Below, one piece after another: positions 1-8,553 of a stretch of DNA of 47,500 bases; within the stretch, counting starts at the first letter, position 1; each line of letters opens with the position of its first letter. Under the pieces are notes generated by a model. The model did no database searches. It saw only the letters and a list, made by a program, of their open reading frames with translations, and was not told the origin of the DNA. A program made the position numbers and the translations under genes. Source of the DNA: Mageeibacillus sp. UBA5747 (GTDB lineage: Bacteria; Bacillota; Clostridia; Saccharofermentanales; UBA5734); contig DIFN01000019.1 in NCBI GenBank assembly GCA_002419145.1, positions 1 through 47,500 of the forward strand, in the 5' to 3' direction.

Positions 1-51
1 CTGTAAAAGTCAGGTTATAGCACAATTCCGTAACATTGAACACGGATTGTC

Positions 52-1602
52 TTAGAGAACCAGGCTGTGGCCGGTCATTTCCAGAGGCTGGGGCAGTTCC
101 ATCAGGTCGAGCATGGTGGGAGCCAGATCCGCCAGGACGCCCTCCTGTAACTGGATGTTGCCATCACCAACAACAATCAGGCGCACCGGCAAGGTGGTAT
201 GTGCGGTGAAGGCACCGCCGGTTTCTGGATCGATCATCTGCTCGGCATTGCCATGGTCAGCGGTGATCAGGGCGATACCGCCCTGAGCCAGGATCGCATC
301 GACAACCTGCCCCGTGCAGGTATCGACTGCTTCGACAGCAGCGACCGCAGCATCGAAGACACCCGTATGACCGACCATGTCGCAGTTGGCAAAATTGAGG
401 ATGATGACGTCGTATTTGCCCGAATGGATCCGTTTGACAGCCTCCTCAGCGACGAGGTAGGCACTCATTTCTGGCTGTAAATCGTAGGTGGGTACTTTCG
501 GGGACGGGATCAGGCAGCGATCTTCGCCGGGGAATTCTTTCTCAACGCCGCCGTTGAAAAAGAAGGTGACGTGGGCGTATTTTTCGGTTTCGGCAATGCG
601 CAGCTGGGTCAGGCCGTTCTGGGAGATGTAGTCGCCAAAGGTATTGGTCAGGCTGGTCGGATGGTAGGCGACTGTCAGCCCGGGATAGTCGTTAAAGGTC
701 TTGTCATACTGGGTCAGCGTGACGTAGGTCAGCGGGAAATGACCTTTGGGCAAGGCAAAGCCAGAGAAATCCGGCTGCATGAAGCAGCGGGTGATTTCCC
801 GGGCCCGGTCGGGTCGGAAATTGAAGAAAATCACGCTGTCGTTGGCCTGGATGGTTGCGACGGGTGCGCCATTTTCGGTCATGACGGTCGGGATGACGAA
901 TTCGTCCAGGACACCGGCTGCGTAGGATGCTGCAACTGCAGCGACCGCATCGGTGGCCTGGTTGCCTTCGCCGGTGACCATGGCGCGATAAGCCTTCTCG
1001 ACGCGTTCCCAGCGGTTGTCGCGGTCCATCGCATAATAGCGACCCATGATCGAGGCAATCTTGCCGACACCAATTTCCTTGAGCTTGGCTTGGAGTTCTT
1101 CGGTATAGCCTTTGGCAGAATCCGGCGGTACATCACGACCGTCAAAGAAGCAATGGACAAAGACCTTTTCGAGTCCTTGCCGTTTGGCCAGCTCGACCAG
1201 AGCATACAAGTGGGTGTTATGGCTGTGGACGCCACCGTCTGAAACCAGGCCAAACAGGTGCAGAGCTGTGTCTTTGGCTTTGGCGTTCGCAATCGCTTTA
1301 AGCAACGCTTCGTTGGTAAAAAAATCGCCATCGCGGATGGACTTGGTGATGCGGGTCAGTTCCTGGTAGACAATGCGGCCGGCACCGATATTGGTATGCC
1401 CAACCTCGGAATTGCCCATCTGGCCGTCCGGCAGACCAACATCCATGCCGCTGGTGCGGACCAAAGTGTTGGGGTATGCGGCCAGATAGCGGTCAATGTT
1501 CGGTGTCTTGGCCGCCTTGACGGCATTGCCGATGGTCTCGGTATTGACGCCAAAACCGTCCAGGATAATCAGGGCGACGGGGCGTTTGGGTAGGGTCGTC
1601 AT
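52..1602 (-). CDS. gpmI: 2,3-bisphosphoglycerate-independent phosphoglycerate mutase
   Basis: Interconverts 3-phosphoglycerate and 2-phosphoglycerate in lower glycolysis; the family is cytosolic and Mn-dependent. The N-terminus shows the alkaline-phosphatase-superfamily metal site LDGFG (residues 14-18) and the catalytic serine in GQMGNSEVGH (Ser65). Further motifs are DGRDVPP, GRYYAMDRDNRWER and, near the C-terminus, NFANCDMVGHTG and TADHGNAE. The 516-residue length is normal. I use the ATG at 1602 because an AAGGAG box sits just upstream; an in-frame ATG at 1626 would put that box inside the gene. It lies downstream of the fused pgk-tpi gene on the same strand, with a strong hairpin in between. 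No GAPDH or enolase gene is in the window. Confidence 0.96.
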   Translation of the reverse strand: MTTLPKRPVALIILDGFGVNTETIGNAVKAAKTPNIDRYLAAYPNTLVRTSGMDVGLPDGQMGNSEVGHTNIGAGRIVYQELTRITKSIRDGDFFTNEALLKAIANAKAKDTALHLFGLVSDGGVHSHNTHLYALVELAKRQGLEKVFVHCFFDGRDVPPDSAKGYTEELQAKLKEIGVGKIASIMGRYYAMDRDNRWERVEKAYRAMVTGEGNQATDAVAAVAASYAAGVLDEFVIPTVMTENGAPVATIQANDSVIFFNFRPDRAREITRCFMQPDFSGFALPKGHFPLTYVTLTQYDKTFNDYPGLTVAYHPTSLTNTFGDYISQNGLTQLRIAETEKYAHVTFFFNGGVEKEFPGEDRCLIPSPKVPTYDLQPEMSAYLVAEEAVKRIHSGKYDVIILNFANCDMVGHTGVFDAAVAAVEAVDTCTGQVVDAILAQGGIALITADHGNAEQMIDPETGGAFTAHTTLPVRLIVVGDGNIQLQEGVLADLAPTMLDLMELPQPLEMTGHSLVL

Positions 1603-1628
1603 AGCAAGGTCTCCTTTTGGATGCAAAA

Positions 1629-1663
1629 GGCCGGGGTCCTGCCATGGGGCAGGACCCTCGGCC
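1629..1663 (-). terminator. Hairpin with short U-tract between pgk-tpi and gpmI
   Basis: A perfect 10-bp stem (1634-1643 with 1648-1657, loop of 4) is extended by 5 more pairs after a one-base bulge. On the minus strand it is followed by TTTT and then, within 15 bases, by the gpmI ribosome binding site. It has the form of an intrinsic terminator, but its place inside an apparent operon suggests partial termination or protection of the upstream transcript end. Confidence 0.7.
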
Positions 1664-1694
1664 CTGGTGGATGATTCAGGCGCAGCCGGCCAAA

Positions 1695-3647
1695 TCAGGC
1701 CCCGGCGTTGCAGATGACTGAGAAATCTTCGGCTTTGAGTGAGGCACCGCCGACAAGGCCGCCATCGATATCCGGCTGGGCAAAGAGGCCAGCTGCATTC
1801 TTGGCATTGACCGAGCCGCCGTACTGGATGCGGATCGCCGCAGCGATTGGCTCGTCATAGATCTTGGCCACAAGGCTACGGATGAAGGCACAGACTTCCT
1901 GGGCCTGTTCATCGGTGGCAACCTTGCCGGTGCCGATGGCCCAGATCGGTTCGTAGGCGATGGTGATCAGGTGGGTCTTTTCGGCCGGGATACCGGCGAA
2001 AGCTGCTTTGATCTGCCCTTCGATCAGGGTGAACGTTTCGCCAGATTCCCGCTGGGCGAGGGACTCGCCGCAGCAGATGATCGGCCGGACACCCCAGGCC
2101 AGGGCTGCTTTGACTTTTTTGTTGACGGTTTCGTCGGTCTCGGCAAAATACTCGCGCCGTTCGGAATGGCCGATGATGACATACGGGACACCCATTTCAG
2201 CCAGCATGCGGGCGGAAATTTCACCAGTGAACGCGCCGGAATCTTCAAAGTGGCAGTTCTGGGCGGCGACTTTGATATTGCTGTAGGCGGTAGCCTCGAG
2301 CGCGGCCGAGAGAGCGGTGAACGGGATGCCGAGGGCAATCTGAGATCCGGCATTGGCCACCAGGGGCTTGAGCTCATTGATCAGCTTGACGGCGTCGGCC
2401 GGGACGCCTTTGTTCATCTTCCAGTTGCCGGCAGCAAAGGTGCGGCGGGGGTTTTTGTCCATTAGGCAGTCGACACCGGGCAGGACCTTGCCTTCGAGGT
2501 ATTCGAGGGAAGCCCCACCGCCGGTGGAAATGTGGGTGACCTTGTCAGCAAAGCCCAAGAGTTCGACAGCAGCAGCGGAGTCACCACCGCCGATGATCGA
2601 GATCGCATGGGATTCCGAAATCGCTTTGGCTACTTCACGGGTGCCATTGGCAAAGCGTTCAAACTCGAACACCCCCATCGGGCCATTCCAGACGACGGTG
2701 CCGGCATCTTTGATTGCCCCGGTGAAAGCCTTGATCGTCTCAGGACCAATGTCGAGGCCCATCCAGCTGTCCGGGATTTCGTCTGAAGGAATGACTTTGG
2801 CTTCACAGTCAGGCGCGAAATGGGTACCGATGACATTGTCGACAGGCAGGAGCAAATTGATGCCCTTCGCTTTTGCTTTTTCCAGGAGGGCCCTGGCAAT
2901 ATCGACCTTGTCAGCCTCGACAAGGGAATTGCCAATGGTATGACCCTGGGCAACAAAGAATGTGTAAGCCATGCCGCCACCGATGATCAGGGTGTCGACT
3001 TTGTCGATCAAGTTCTCGATAACGCCGATTTTGTCGGAGACCTTGGCACCGCCCAGAATGGCGACGAAGGGGCGTTTCGGATTGTCAAGCGAACCGCCCA
3101 TGACGTCGAGCTCTTTCTGGATCAAGTAGCCGCTGACAGCCGGCAGGTAGTTAGCCAGACCTGCGGTCGAGGCGTGGGCGCGGTGGGCGGTGCCAAATGC
3201 ATCATTGACAAAAATATCGGCCAGAGAGGCCAGTTCGCGGGCAAATGAAGGGGTGTTCTTGGTTTCTTCTTTATGGAAACGGACATTTTCCAGCATGACG
3301 ACCGCGCCATCCTGAAGAGCTGCAACCTTGGCCTTGGCATCTTCGCCAATCACGTCGGCAGCCAGGGTCACCGGTTGGCCGAGCAATTCTGCCAGGCGGT
3401 CTGCGGCTGGTTTCATCGAGAATTTGGCTTCCGGTCCACTTTTCGGACGACCCAGGTGGGAAACTAGGATGACCTTGGCGCCCTGTTTGACCAGGTAACG
3501 GATGGTCGGCAGTGCCGCACGGATGCGTTTGTCATCCGTGATCTCACCGGTCTTTTTGTCAAGCGGTACGTTGAAGTCTACGCGAACGATGACACGTTTG
3601 CCGGTTACCTGGATGTCCTCGACAGATTTTTTCAGAACCATTGCCAT
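1695..3647 (-). CDS. pgk-tpiA: Bifunctional phosphoglycerate kinase-triosephosphate isomerase fusion
   Basis: One 650-residue polypeptide carries two glycolytic enzymes. Residues 1-398 are phosphoglycerate kinase: RVDFNVPLDK at the start, SHLGRPK, the FHKEET region, GGAKVSDKIGVI, and the nucleotide-binding GGGDSAAA and STGGGASLEYLEGK near the end. Residues about 402-650 are a full TIM barrel: AAGNWKMNKG, the catalytic histidine in GHSERREYF, the catalytic glutamate in YEPIWAIGTGK, and the phosphate-binding YGGSV and GGLVGGASL. Only about three residues separate the domains, and no ribosome binding site precedes the TIM part. The start at 3647 has AGGAG ten bases upstream; the longer reading to 3740 would run through the promoter. 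Such fusions are known from Thermotoga. It forms an operon with gpmI. Confidence 0.96.
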   Translation of the reverse strand: MAMVLKKSVEDIQVTGKRVIVRVDFNVPLDKKTGEITDDKRIRAALPTIRYLVKQGAKVILVSHLGRPKSGPEAKFSMKPAADRLAELLGQPVTLAADVIGEDAKAKVAALQDGAVVMLENVRFHKEETKNTPSFARELASLADIFVNDAFGTAHRAHASTAGLANYLPAVSGYLIQKELDVMGGSLDNPKRPFVAILGGAKVSDKIGVIENLIDKVDTLIIGGGMAYTFFVAQGHTIGNSLVEADKVDIARALLEKAKAKGINLLLPVDNVIGTHFAPDCEAKVIPSDEIPDSWMGLDIGPETIKAFTGAIKDAGTVVWNGPMGVFEFERFANGTREVAKAISESHAISIIGGGDSAAAVELLGFADKVTHISTGGGASLEYLEGKVLPGVDCLMDKNPRRTFAAGNWKMNKGVPADAVKLINELKPLVANAGSQIALGIPFTALSAALEATAYSNIKVAAQNCHFEDSGAFTGEISARMLAEMGVPYVIIGHSERREYFAETDETVNKKVKAALAWGVRPIICCGESLAQRESGETFTLIEGQIKAAFAGIPAEKTHLITIAYEPIWAIGTGKVATDEQAQEVCAFIRSLVAKIYDEPIAAAIRIQYGGSVNAKNAAGLFAQPDIDGGLVGGASLKAEDFSVICNAGA

Positions 3648-3692
3648 ATTTCTCACACTCCTGATTATCTTTTGCTCTGAACAGTACACCCT

Positions 3693-3721
3693 ATCATACC
3701 GCCATGTGTGCTTGTTTTCAA
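3693..3721 (-). promoter_or_regulatory. Promoter of pgk-tpi
   Basis: On the minus strand the -35 box TTGAAA (3716-3721) and the -10 box TATGAT (3693-3698) are separated by exactly 17 bases. They lie about 45 bases upstream of the chosen start codon. Confidence 0.75.
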
Positions 3722-3723
3722 GT

Positions 3724-3753
3724 TTGACGCTGTCTGGCACACTGTGGCAAAAT
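3724..3753 (+). promoter_or_regulatory. Possible promoter of the glycosyltransferase operon
   Basis: TTGACG (3724-3729) and CAAAAT (3748-3753) are 18 bases apart, back to back with the pgk promoter. The -10 box is only a moderate match. Confidence 0.4.
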
Positions 3754-3781
3754 GCAACTATTCACAGGAGGTCCAAACCGC

Positions 3782-4723
3782 TTGAAAATTTCACTCCTGA
3801 TTCCTTTTTTTAATGAAGAGCAGCAAATCCCGCTGACTTTGGCCACGGTGATCCCGATTCTGGAGAGCACCGGCTATGATTTTGAGCTGGTCCTGGTGGA
3901 CGACGGTTCACGCGATCAGACATGGCAGGTGATTTCCCAGGCTAGCCGGGATGATCACCGGATCCATGGCATCCGCTTCTCCCGCAACTTTGGCAAAGAG
4001 GCTGCTATCTGCGCCGCGCTCGATGCCGCGACCGGGGACGCTGTGATCCTGATGGATGGCGATTTGCAGCATCCGCCCCAGCACATTCCGGACATGATCC
4101 GGCTCTGGGAATCTGGCTTTGAGGTGGTCGAAGGGGTCAAAGTGACCCGGGGTAAGGAAAGTCTTGGTAGTCGTTTAAACGCCCAGGTCTTTTATGGGCT
4201 GTTCCGCTGGTTTTCCGGCTATGACCTGCGTAATGCCTCGGATTTCAAGCTTCTGGATCGCCGTGTTGTCCAGGAGTGGCGCCGCCTCGGTGAACACGAC
4301 ACCTTTTTCCGTGGTCTGTCTGCCTGGCTCGGTTTCAAGCGCACCACCTTCCCTTTTGAAGTGGCAACCCGCCAGATAGGTGGCAGCCGCTGGTCGCTTT
4401 TCAAACTGATGAGCCTGAGCATCAATGCCATTACCAGTTTCTCGGTCATGCCGCTGCAGTTCGTCTCCATCCTCGGAGTCCTGATGTTGTTCGGGTCCGT
4501 CTTGCTGGCGATCCAGACGCTGATCAACTGGTTCTCCGGCCATGCCGCCAGTGGATTTACAACTGTCATCCTGCTCCAGCTGCTGATCGGAGGCAGCCTG
4601 ATGCTCAGCCTGGGGCTGATCGGCATCTACATCGCCCGGATTTTTACCGAAGTCAAGGGGCGGCCGCGCTATATCGTCGGTGCCACGACAGATCCTTCCC
4701 CCAGCCCTGCCTTGCACGACTGA
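3782..4723 (+). CDS. Family 2 membrane glycosyltransferase (polyprenyl-phosphate hexose transferase type)
   Basis: This resembles GtrB/ArnC/DPM1-like enzymes, which move a sugar from a nucleotide donor onto undecaprenyl phosphate at the inner face of the membrane. The N-terminal GT-A domain shows ISLLIPFFNEE, LVDDGSRDQT and the metal-binding DGDLQHPP motif. A conserved core with FKLLDRRVV and the GSRWSLFKL amphipathic stretch follows, and then two long hydrophobic segments near residues 225-290. The start is TTG at 3782, nine bases after a perfect AGGAGGT. The upstream ATG at 3752 has no ribosome binding site and would place that box inside the gene. It is followed six bases later by a large membrane protein, a typical pairing of lipid-linked sugar maker and GT-C-type user. 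The sugar is unknown. Confidence 0.88.
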   Translation: MKISLLIPFFNEEQQIPLTLATVIPILESTGYDFELVLVDDGSRDQTWQVISQASRDDHRIHGIRFSRNFGKEAAICAALDAATGDAVILMDGDLQHPPQHIPDMIRLWESGFEVVEGVKVTRGKESLGSRLNAQVFYGLFRWFSGYDLRNASDFKLLDRRVVQEWRRLGEHDTFFRGLSAWLGFKRTTFPFEVATRQIGGSRWSLFKLMSLSINAITSFSVMPLQFVSILGVLMLFGSVLLAIQTLINWFSGHAASGFTTVILLQLLIGGSLMLSLGLIGIYIARIFTEVKGRPRYIVGATTDPSPSPALHD

Positions 4724-4729
4724 TCCAGC

Positions 4730-6835
4730 ATGGCTGCCATCCTTTTTCTGCTTCTGGCCTGGCTGTCCGGCACTTTGCTGCTGCAACGGACAATCGGGCC
4801 TTTTGAATTTCTGAACGGACCGGAAAAGGCCCTCCGGCTGGCAGGTCTCTGGGCAGCAGGCCTCTGGGCTGGGCTGTTGCCGGTTACCCTCATGACCTAT
4901 GCTCTGGCTGCCCTGTCTGCTCGAATTTTCCGGCAAACGTATCCTCTGCAGCTGGCCAATGTGATCGTACTGGCCGAACTGATCCTGGTCCTTACCTTCG
5001 CCACCTGGCCGCACTGGCGGTCCGCTCGAGCTGGCTGGCGCAGGCCCATTCACGTGCGCCAGATCGTGTCTAGACAAAATTGGCCAGCCGGGATGGTCTT
5101 GACTCTGGGGCTGGTGGCTGCCAGCCTGACGCTCGGCAGTTACCTGATGTGGGACTCCTTTGTAATCGAAAACGGACAGCTGGCAGCCGGGTACTCGATT
5201 TTTAGCGACTTTGCCCCCCACACTGCTCTGGTCCGCTCGTTCGCGGTCGGCTGGAACTGGCCCACCGGCTACCCGCACTTTGCTGGGGATGGAATCCACT
5301 ACCATTTCCTGTTCTATTTCCTCTGCGGCAATCTCCATTACCTGGGGCTTCCGATCGACTGGGCGATCAATCTGCCGAGCATTCTGTCTTTCATGAGCGT
5401 TGTGATTTTGCTGGCTCTCCTGGCTCGGTCAGTCACGCACCAAGTCCTGGCCGCGATCCTGGCGCCGGTCCTGTTTTTCTTTCGCAGCTCCCTGGCCCTG
5501 CCGCTGGAAATCGTCCGGCAATGGCAGATCGATTCGGTGGCCGCGGCAGACTTGTCAGTTTTACCTCGTCTGGGACGGGTTGCGCGGACCCTCTGGGAAA
5601 CGGATCATTTTATTGGGACGACGCCTCATGATGACTGGGGACTCTGGTCCTTGAATGTCTACATTAACCAACGCCACTTTCTGTCAGGGCTGGCCGTTTT
5701 GATCCTTCTGGTTCTCCTGCTGCTGCCAGACCTGGCAAAACCCGACGTGCACAGACGTACACCGGTGCTCGCTTTCCTGCGCACCCCCGCCCTCTGGCTC
5801 TCTGCGACTAAGGCTGAGATTAAATCCATGCATGCCCGGCAGCTGGTGGCCAGCCTGGTCTTCATGTGCCTGCCCTTCTGGCATGGTTCCGTGCTGGTAG
5901 CCAGTTTGCTGATCCTTCTGACCTGGTGGTTGTTTTTGAACCGGAGGCTTGTCTGGGCGTTCGTAGGACTGCTCGCCCTGGCTTCGGCACTTATCCAGAT
6001 CCGTTTTTTCGCCGGACCAAGCGGTGGAAACTCGGCTGTGAGCATCCAGCTCTTTTGGGGTTTCATCGCACAAGACAAGTCATGGGCCGGGATCTTGCTC
6101 TACCTGTTTCTGGTCACCGGGCTGGCTTTACCGGCCGGATGGGTCACGGCTATAGACCTTGGCCGTCTGGCGCGCCTGATGATGGCAGCTTGTGGCGTCC
6201 TGATCTTGTTTTTGTTTTCAGTCTCCCTCACGGTCGATATCACGACCAACCATAAATATCTGATGATTGCCCTGCTGTTTGTCAGCGTGCCGATAGCAGG
6301 CGCACTGGCCAAGCTCCTGGCACACCGTTCTGTTGCGGCAAAAGTCCTGGCCATCGGCCTGGTCGTTGTTCTGACTGGTACGGGTCTCTATGAAATAAGG
6401 CTGATCCACAACATCAACCGCAACAAGCTGACGCTGCCACTGGAATCCCCTGTGGTCAGTTGGATCATGGAGCAGACGCCGCCTCAATCGATTTTCCTGA
6501 CGGCGCCCTATCATTACCACGCTTTCTTCTATTCCGGACGTCAGGCCTACTATGGGCATGCCTACTATGCCTGGTCAGCCGGTCACGACACGGCTTTCCG
6601 GGACGCATTGGTCAAAACACTTTTAGCCAGTACAGAAGATGACTGGCCTGAAATCATCACGATATTGAAAGACCAGAAGATCGATTATCTCTTGGTTGAC
6701 GATGAGCTGCGCAACCATCCTGACTTTCGCGTTAACGAGTCCTTTTTTGCGGCTCATTTTGAACGAGTAGCCGAATTTCCTGAGCAGGCAAATACGGTTA
6801 TTTATGATTTACGGAAATGGAGGGATCTGGCATGA
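4730..6835 (+). CDS. Large polytopic membrane protein, probable GT-C-type glycosyltransferase
   Basis: I do not recognise a named family with certainty. The 701-residue protein has about a dozen hydrophobic segments from the first residue onwards, broken by a large extracytoplasmic-looking loop containing a GDGIHYHFLFYF stretch. A soluble C-terminal part begins around residue 560 (TAPYHYHAFFYSGRQAYYGHAYYAWSAGHD). This layout, many helices, an aromatic/His-rich first loop and a soluble tail, is typical of GT-C enzymes that take sugars from polyprenyl phosphate. The preceding gene encodes exactly such a donor synthase, which supports that reading. Its stop codon overlaps the next gene's start (ATGA, 6832-6835). 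It could instead be an O-antigen-polymerase-like or lipid-modifying protein. Confidence 0.7.
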   Translation: MAAILFLLLAWLSGTLLLQRTIGPFEFLNGPEKALRLAGLWAAGLWAGLLPVTLMTYALAALSARIFRQTYPLQLANVIVLAELILVLTFATWPHWRSARAGWRRPIHVRQIVSRQNWPAGMVLTLGLVAASLTLGSYLMWDSFVIENGQLAAGYSIFSDFAPHTALVRSFAVGWNWPTGYPHFAGDGIHYHFLFYFLCGNLHYLGLPIDWAINLPSILSFMSVVILLALLARSVTHQVLAAILAPVLFFFRSSLALPLEIVRQWQIDSVAAADLSVLPRLGRVARTLWETDHFIGTTPHDDWGLWSLNVYINQRHFLSGLAVLILLVLLLLPDLAKPDVHRRTPVLAFLRTPALWLSATKAEIKSMHARQLVASLVFMCLPFWHGSVLVASLLILLTWWLFLNRRLVWAFVGLLALASALIQIRFFAGPSGGNSAVSIQLFWGFIAQDKSWAGILLYLFLVTGLALPAGWVTAIDLGRLARLMMAACGVLILFLFSVSLTVDITTNHKYLMIALLFVSVPIAGALAKLLAHRSVAAKVLAIGLVVVLTGTGLYEIRLIHNINRNKLTLPLESPVVSWIMEQTPPQSIFLTAPYHYHAFFYSGRQAYYGHAYYAWSAGHDTAFRDALVKTLLASTEDDWPEIITILKDQKIDYLLVDDELRNHPDFRVNESFFAAHFERVAEFPEQANTVIYDLRKWRDLA

Positions 6836-8553
6836 TCATTCCAGTCATCTGGCGCCGGCAGGATCATACGAATCATGTGCCTGCCTGGGACACTCAAATT
6901 TCATCCGCTTTTCCGGCTCGAAGTCCTTTTGCTGCTGCCCTGCAACGTGCCGCGCTGGACGCCTGGCGTTTGCTTGCAGGAAAGGAGGCTCAACTGCTGC
7001 ATCTGGAAGCCATCGGCCCAGAGTGTTTGCAGGTACAGGATGATTCCAGGATCCATCTTCTGCTGGCTGGGCCCAGTGAAATCATGCAGATCTGGCCTTT
7101 GGTGCATGAGGCACTGGTTCTTCCTCTCGAGGGCCACCCGACTGAAGCGTGGTTGCCTGTTGATCTGGATTGGCAAGGATATGACGAGGTTCGATCCATC
7201 AGCAAGGGCTCCAGGCTGCGCAAGATAACTGCTGCAGAGAAGATTGACCGTCTGGTGCGGGCTGGTGGCTGCGACCTGCATATGCACACAACGGCTTCGG
7301 ACGGAACCGATACACCGGAAGCTCTTTTTGCGCGAGTCAAAGCCAATCGGCTGGCCAGCTTTGCCGTGACCGACCATGACCTGCTGGACAGTCTGGATCC
7401 CATGGCAGAGCTGGTTCAGGCCTCCTGCCAGGATAAAGACGACCCTTATTGCCCGACATTCGTCCCCGGTGTGGAAATTTCCGTTTCTGAAGGTCGCGAA
7501 CTGCATGTGCTGGGCTATTTCCCGGACGGCGGGCATCACCGGTTGGACGATTTCCTGATCGAGCAACGCCAGGCCCGAGCCAAGCGCAATGAAGCCATGG
7601 TCTTGCAGCTGCAAAACCTGGGCTATGCCATAACCCTTGCTGACCTCATAAAAAGAGGGCAGGGGGTTGTGGGCCGGATGCAGGCAGCCTTGTTGTTAAC
7701 AGAACGTGGGTATACGCATTCCACCCAGGAAGCCTTCGAACACGTGCTCGGTTTTGGCAAGCCTGGCTACATTGAAAGGCCCAGACCGAACCTGAGCGAG
7801 GCCGTCTGGCAGATCCGCCGTGCTGGCGGCGTGCCCGTACTGGCGCATCCGGCGGTTTACCACTGGTGCGGTGAACGGCCAATTGTGGATGAGAAACTGG
7901 TCAAAAAGCTCAAAGATGCCAAAAGTAAAGGGCTCCTGGGCGTTGAGGCTTTTCACGGCGAAGCCAGTCGGGAAGCCTGTCTGGAAATATCCGCCGCTGC
8001 CCGTTACCTCGGCTTGCTCCGGACCTGTGGCAGCGACGACCATGGCCAGAACAAGAAACATACCTCTCTGTATCATCGGGATAGCCACTTTCTGGCCGGG
8101 CGTGAGACCCTGGTGGTGGGTGCCCTGATCAAAGACTTGGATAATAAATGGCTGGCCCAGACCATACCCATGAGCCCTGCATCGCCCCAGGCGGCGGCAA
8201 CCACCCACTACCTGCTGGCCCGGCGGACGACCGCAGGCCACGGATACGGGCAGTGGGAACTGCCGGGTGGTAAAGTCGAAGCGGGTGAGTCACCGCGCGA
8301 TGCTTTGCGCCGGGAGATCTGTGAAGAAATGGGCTTGGACGCCCAGATCGGCCCGATGGTTGCCTTGCTGACGCATGACTATGAGAGTTTCAGGATCATC
8401 CTGGCCTGCTTTAGCGTCCGTCTGCTGGAGGGGCCCCTTCAATTGGCTGCGCATGACCAGGTAGCCTGGGCAACCGCAAACGAAGCGCTGGAAATGGATG
8501 TGCTGGCTGCGGATATAGCCTTGTTTCAGGAACTTGCCCAGCAGGATGGTTAG
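6832..8553 (+). CDS. PHP-domain phosphoesterase fused to a Nudix hydrolase
   Basis: Three parts are visible in 573 residues. Residues 1-140 match nothing I know. Residues about 145-420 are a PHP metallophosphoesterase of the TrpH/YciV type: CDLHMHTTASDGT, VTDHD, GVEIS, LAHPAVY and CGSDDHG supply the metal ligands. Relatives act as nucleotide phosphatases or 5'-3' exoribonucleases. Residues about 437-573 are a Nudix domain with a perfect Nudix box (G-x5-E-x7-R-E-x2-E-E-x-G-L, residues about 478-500) and the WELPGG lead-in, like MutT enzymes. The start at 6832 has GGAGGG seven bases upstream and overlaps the previous stop codon as ATGA. Its stop codon overlaps that of the convergent vanW gene. 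A two-step nucleotide clean-up enzyme is a reasonable guess. Confidence 0.85.
   Translation: MIIPVIWRRQDHTNHVPAWDTQISSAFPARSPFAAALQRAALDAWRLLAGKEAQLLHLEAIGPECLQVQDDSRIHLLLAGPSEIMQIWPLVHEALVLPLEGHPTEAWLPVDLDWQGYDEVRSISKGSRLRKITAAEKIDRLVRAGGCDLHMHTTASDGTDTPEALFARVKANRLASFAVTDHDLLDSLDPMAELVQASCQDKDDPYCPTFVPGVEISVSEGRELHVLGYFPDGGHHRLDDFLIEQRQARAKRNEAMVLQLQNLGYAITLADLIKRGQGVVGRMQAALLLTERGYTHSTQEAFEHVLGFGKPGYIERPRPNLSEAVWQIRRAGGVPVLAHPAVYHWCGERPIVDEKLVKKLKDAKSKGLLGVEAFHGEASREACLEISAAARYLGLLRTCGSDDHGQNKKHTSLYHRDSHFLAGRETLVVGALIKDLDNKWLAQTIPMSPASPQAAATTHYLLARRTTAGHGYGQWELPGGKVEAGESPRDALRREICEEMGLDAQIGPMVALLTHDYESFRIILACFSVRLLEGPLQLAAHDQVAWATANEALEMDVLAADIALFQELAQQDG

Noticed and set aside
4175..5338. 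387-codon open frame on the minus strand over the glycosyltransferase and membrane protein genes
   Set aside because: It is antisense to two well-supported genes and its translation is Gln/Pro/Arg-rich without any domain, as expected from a shadow frame.
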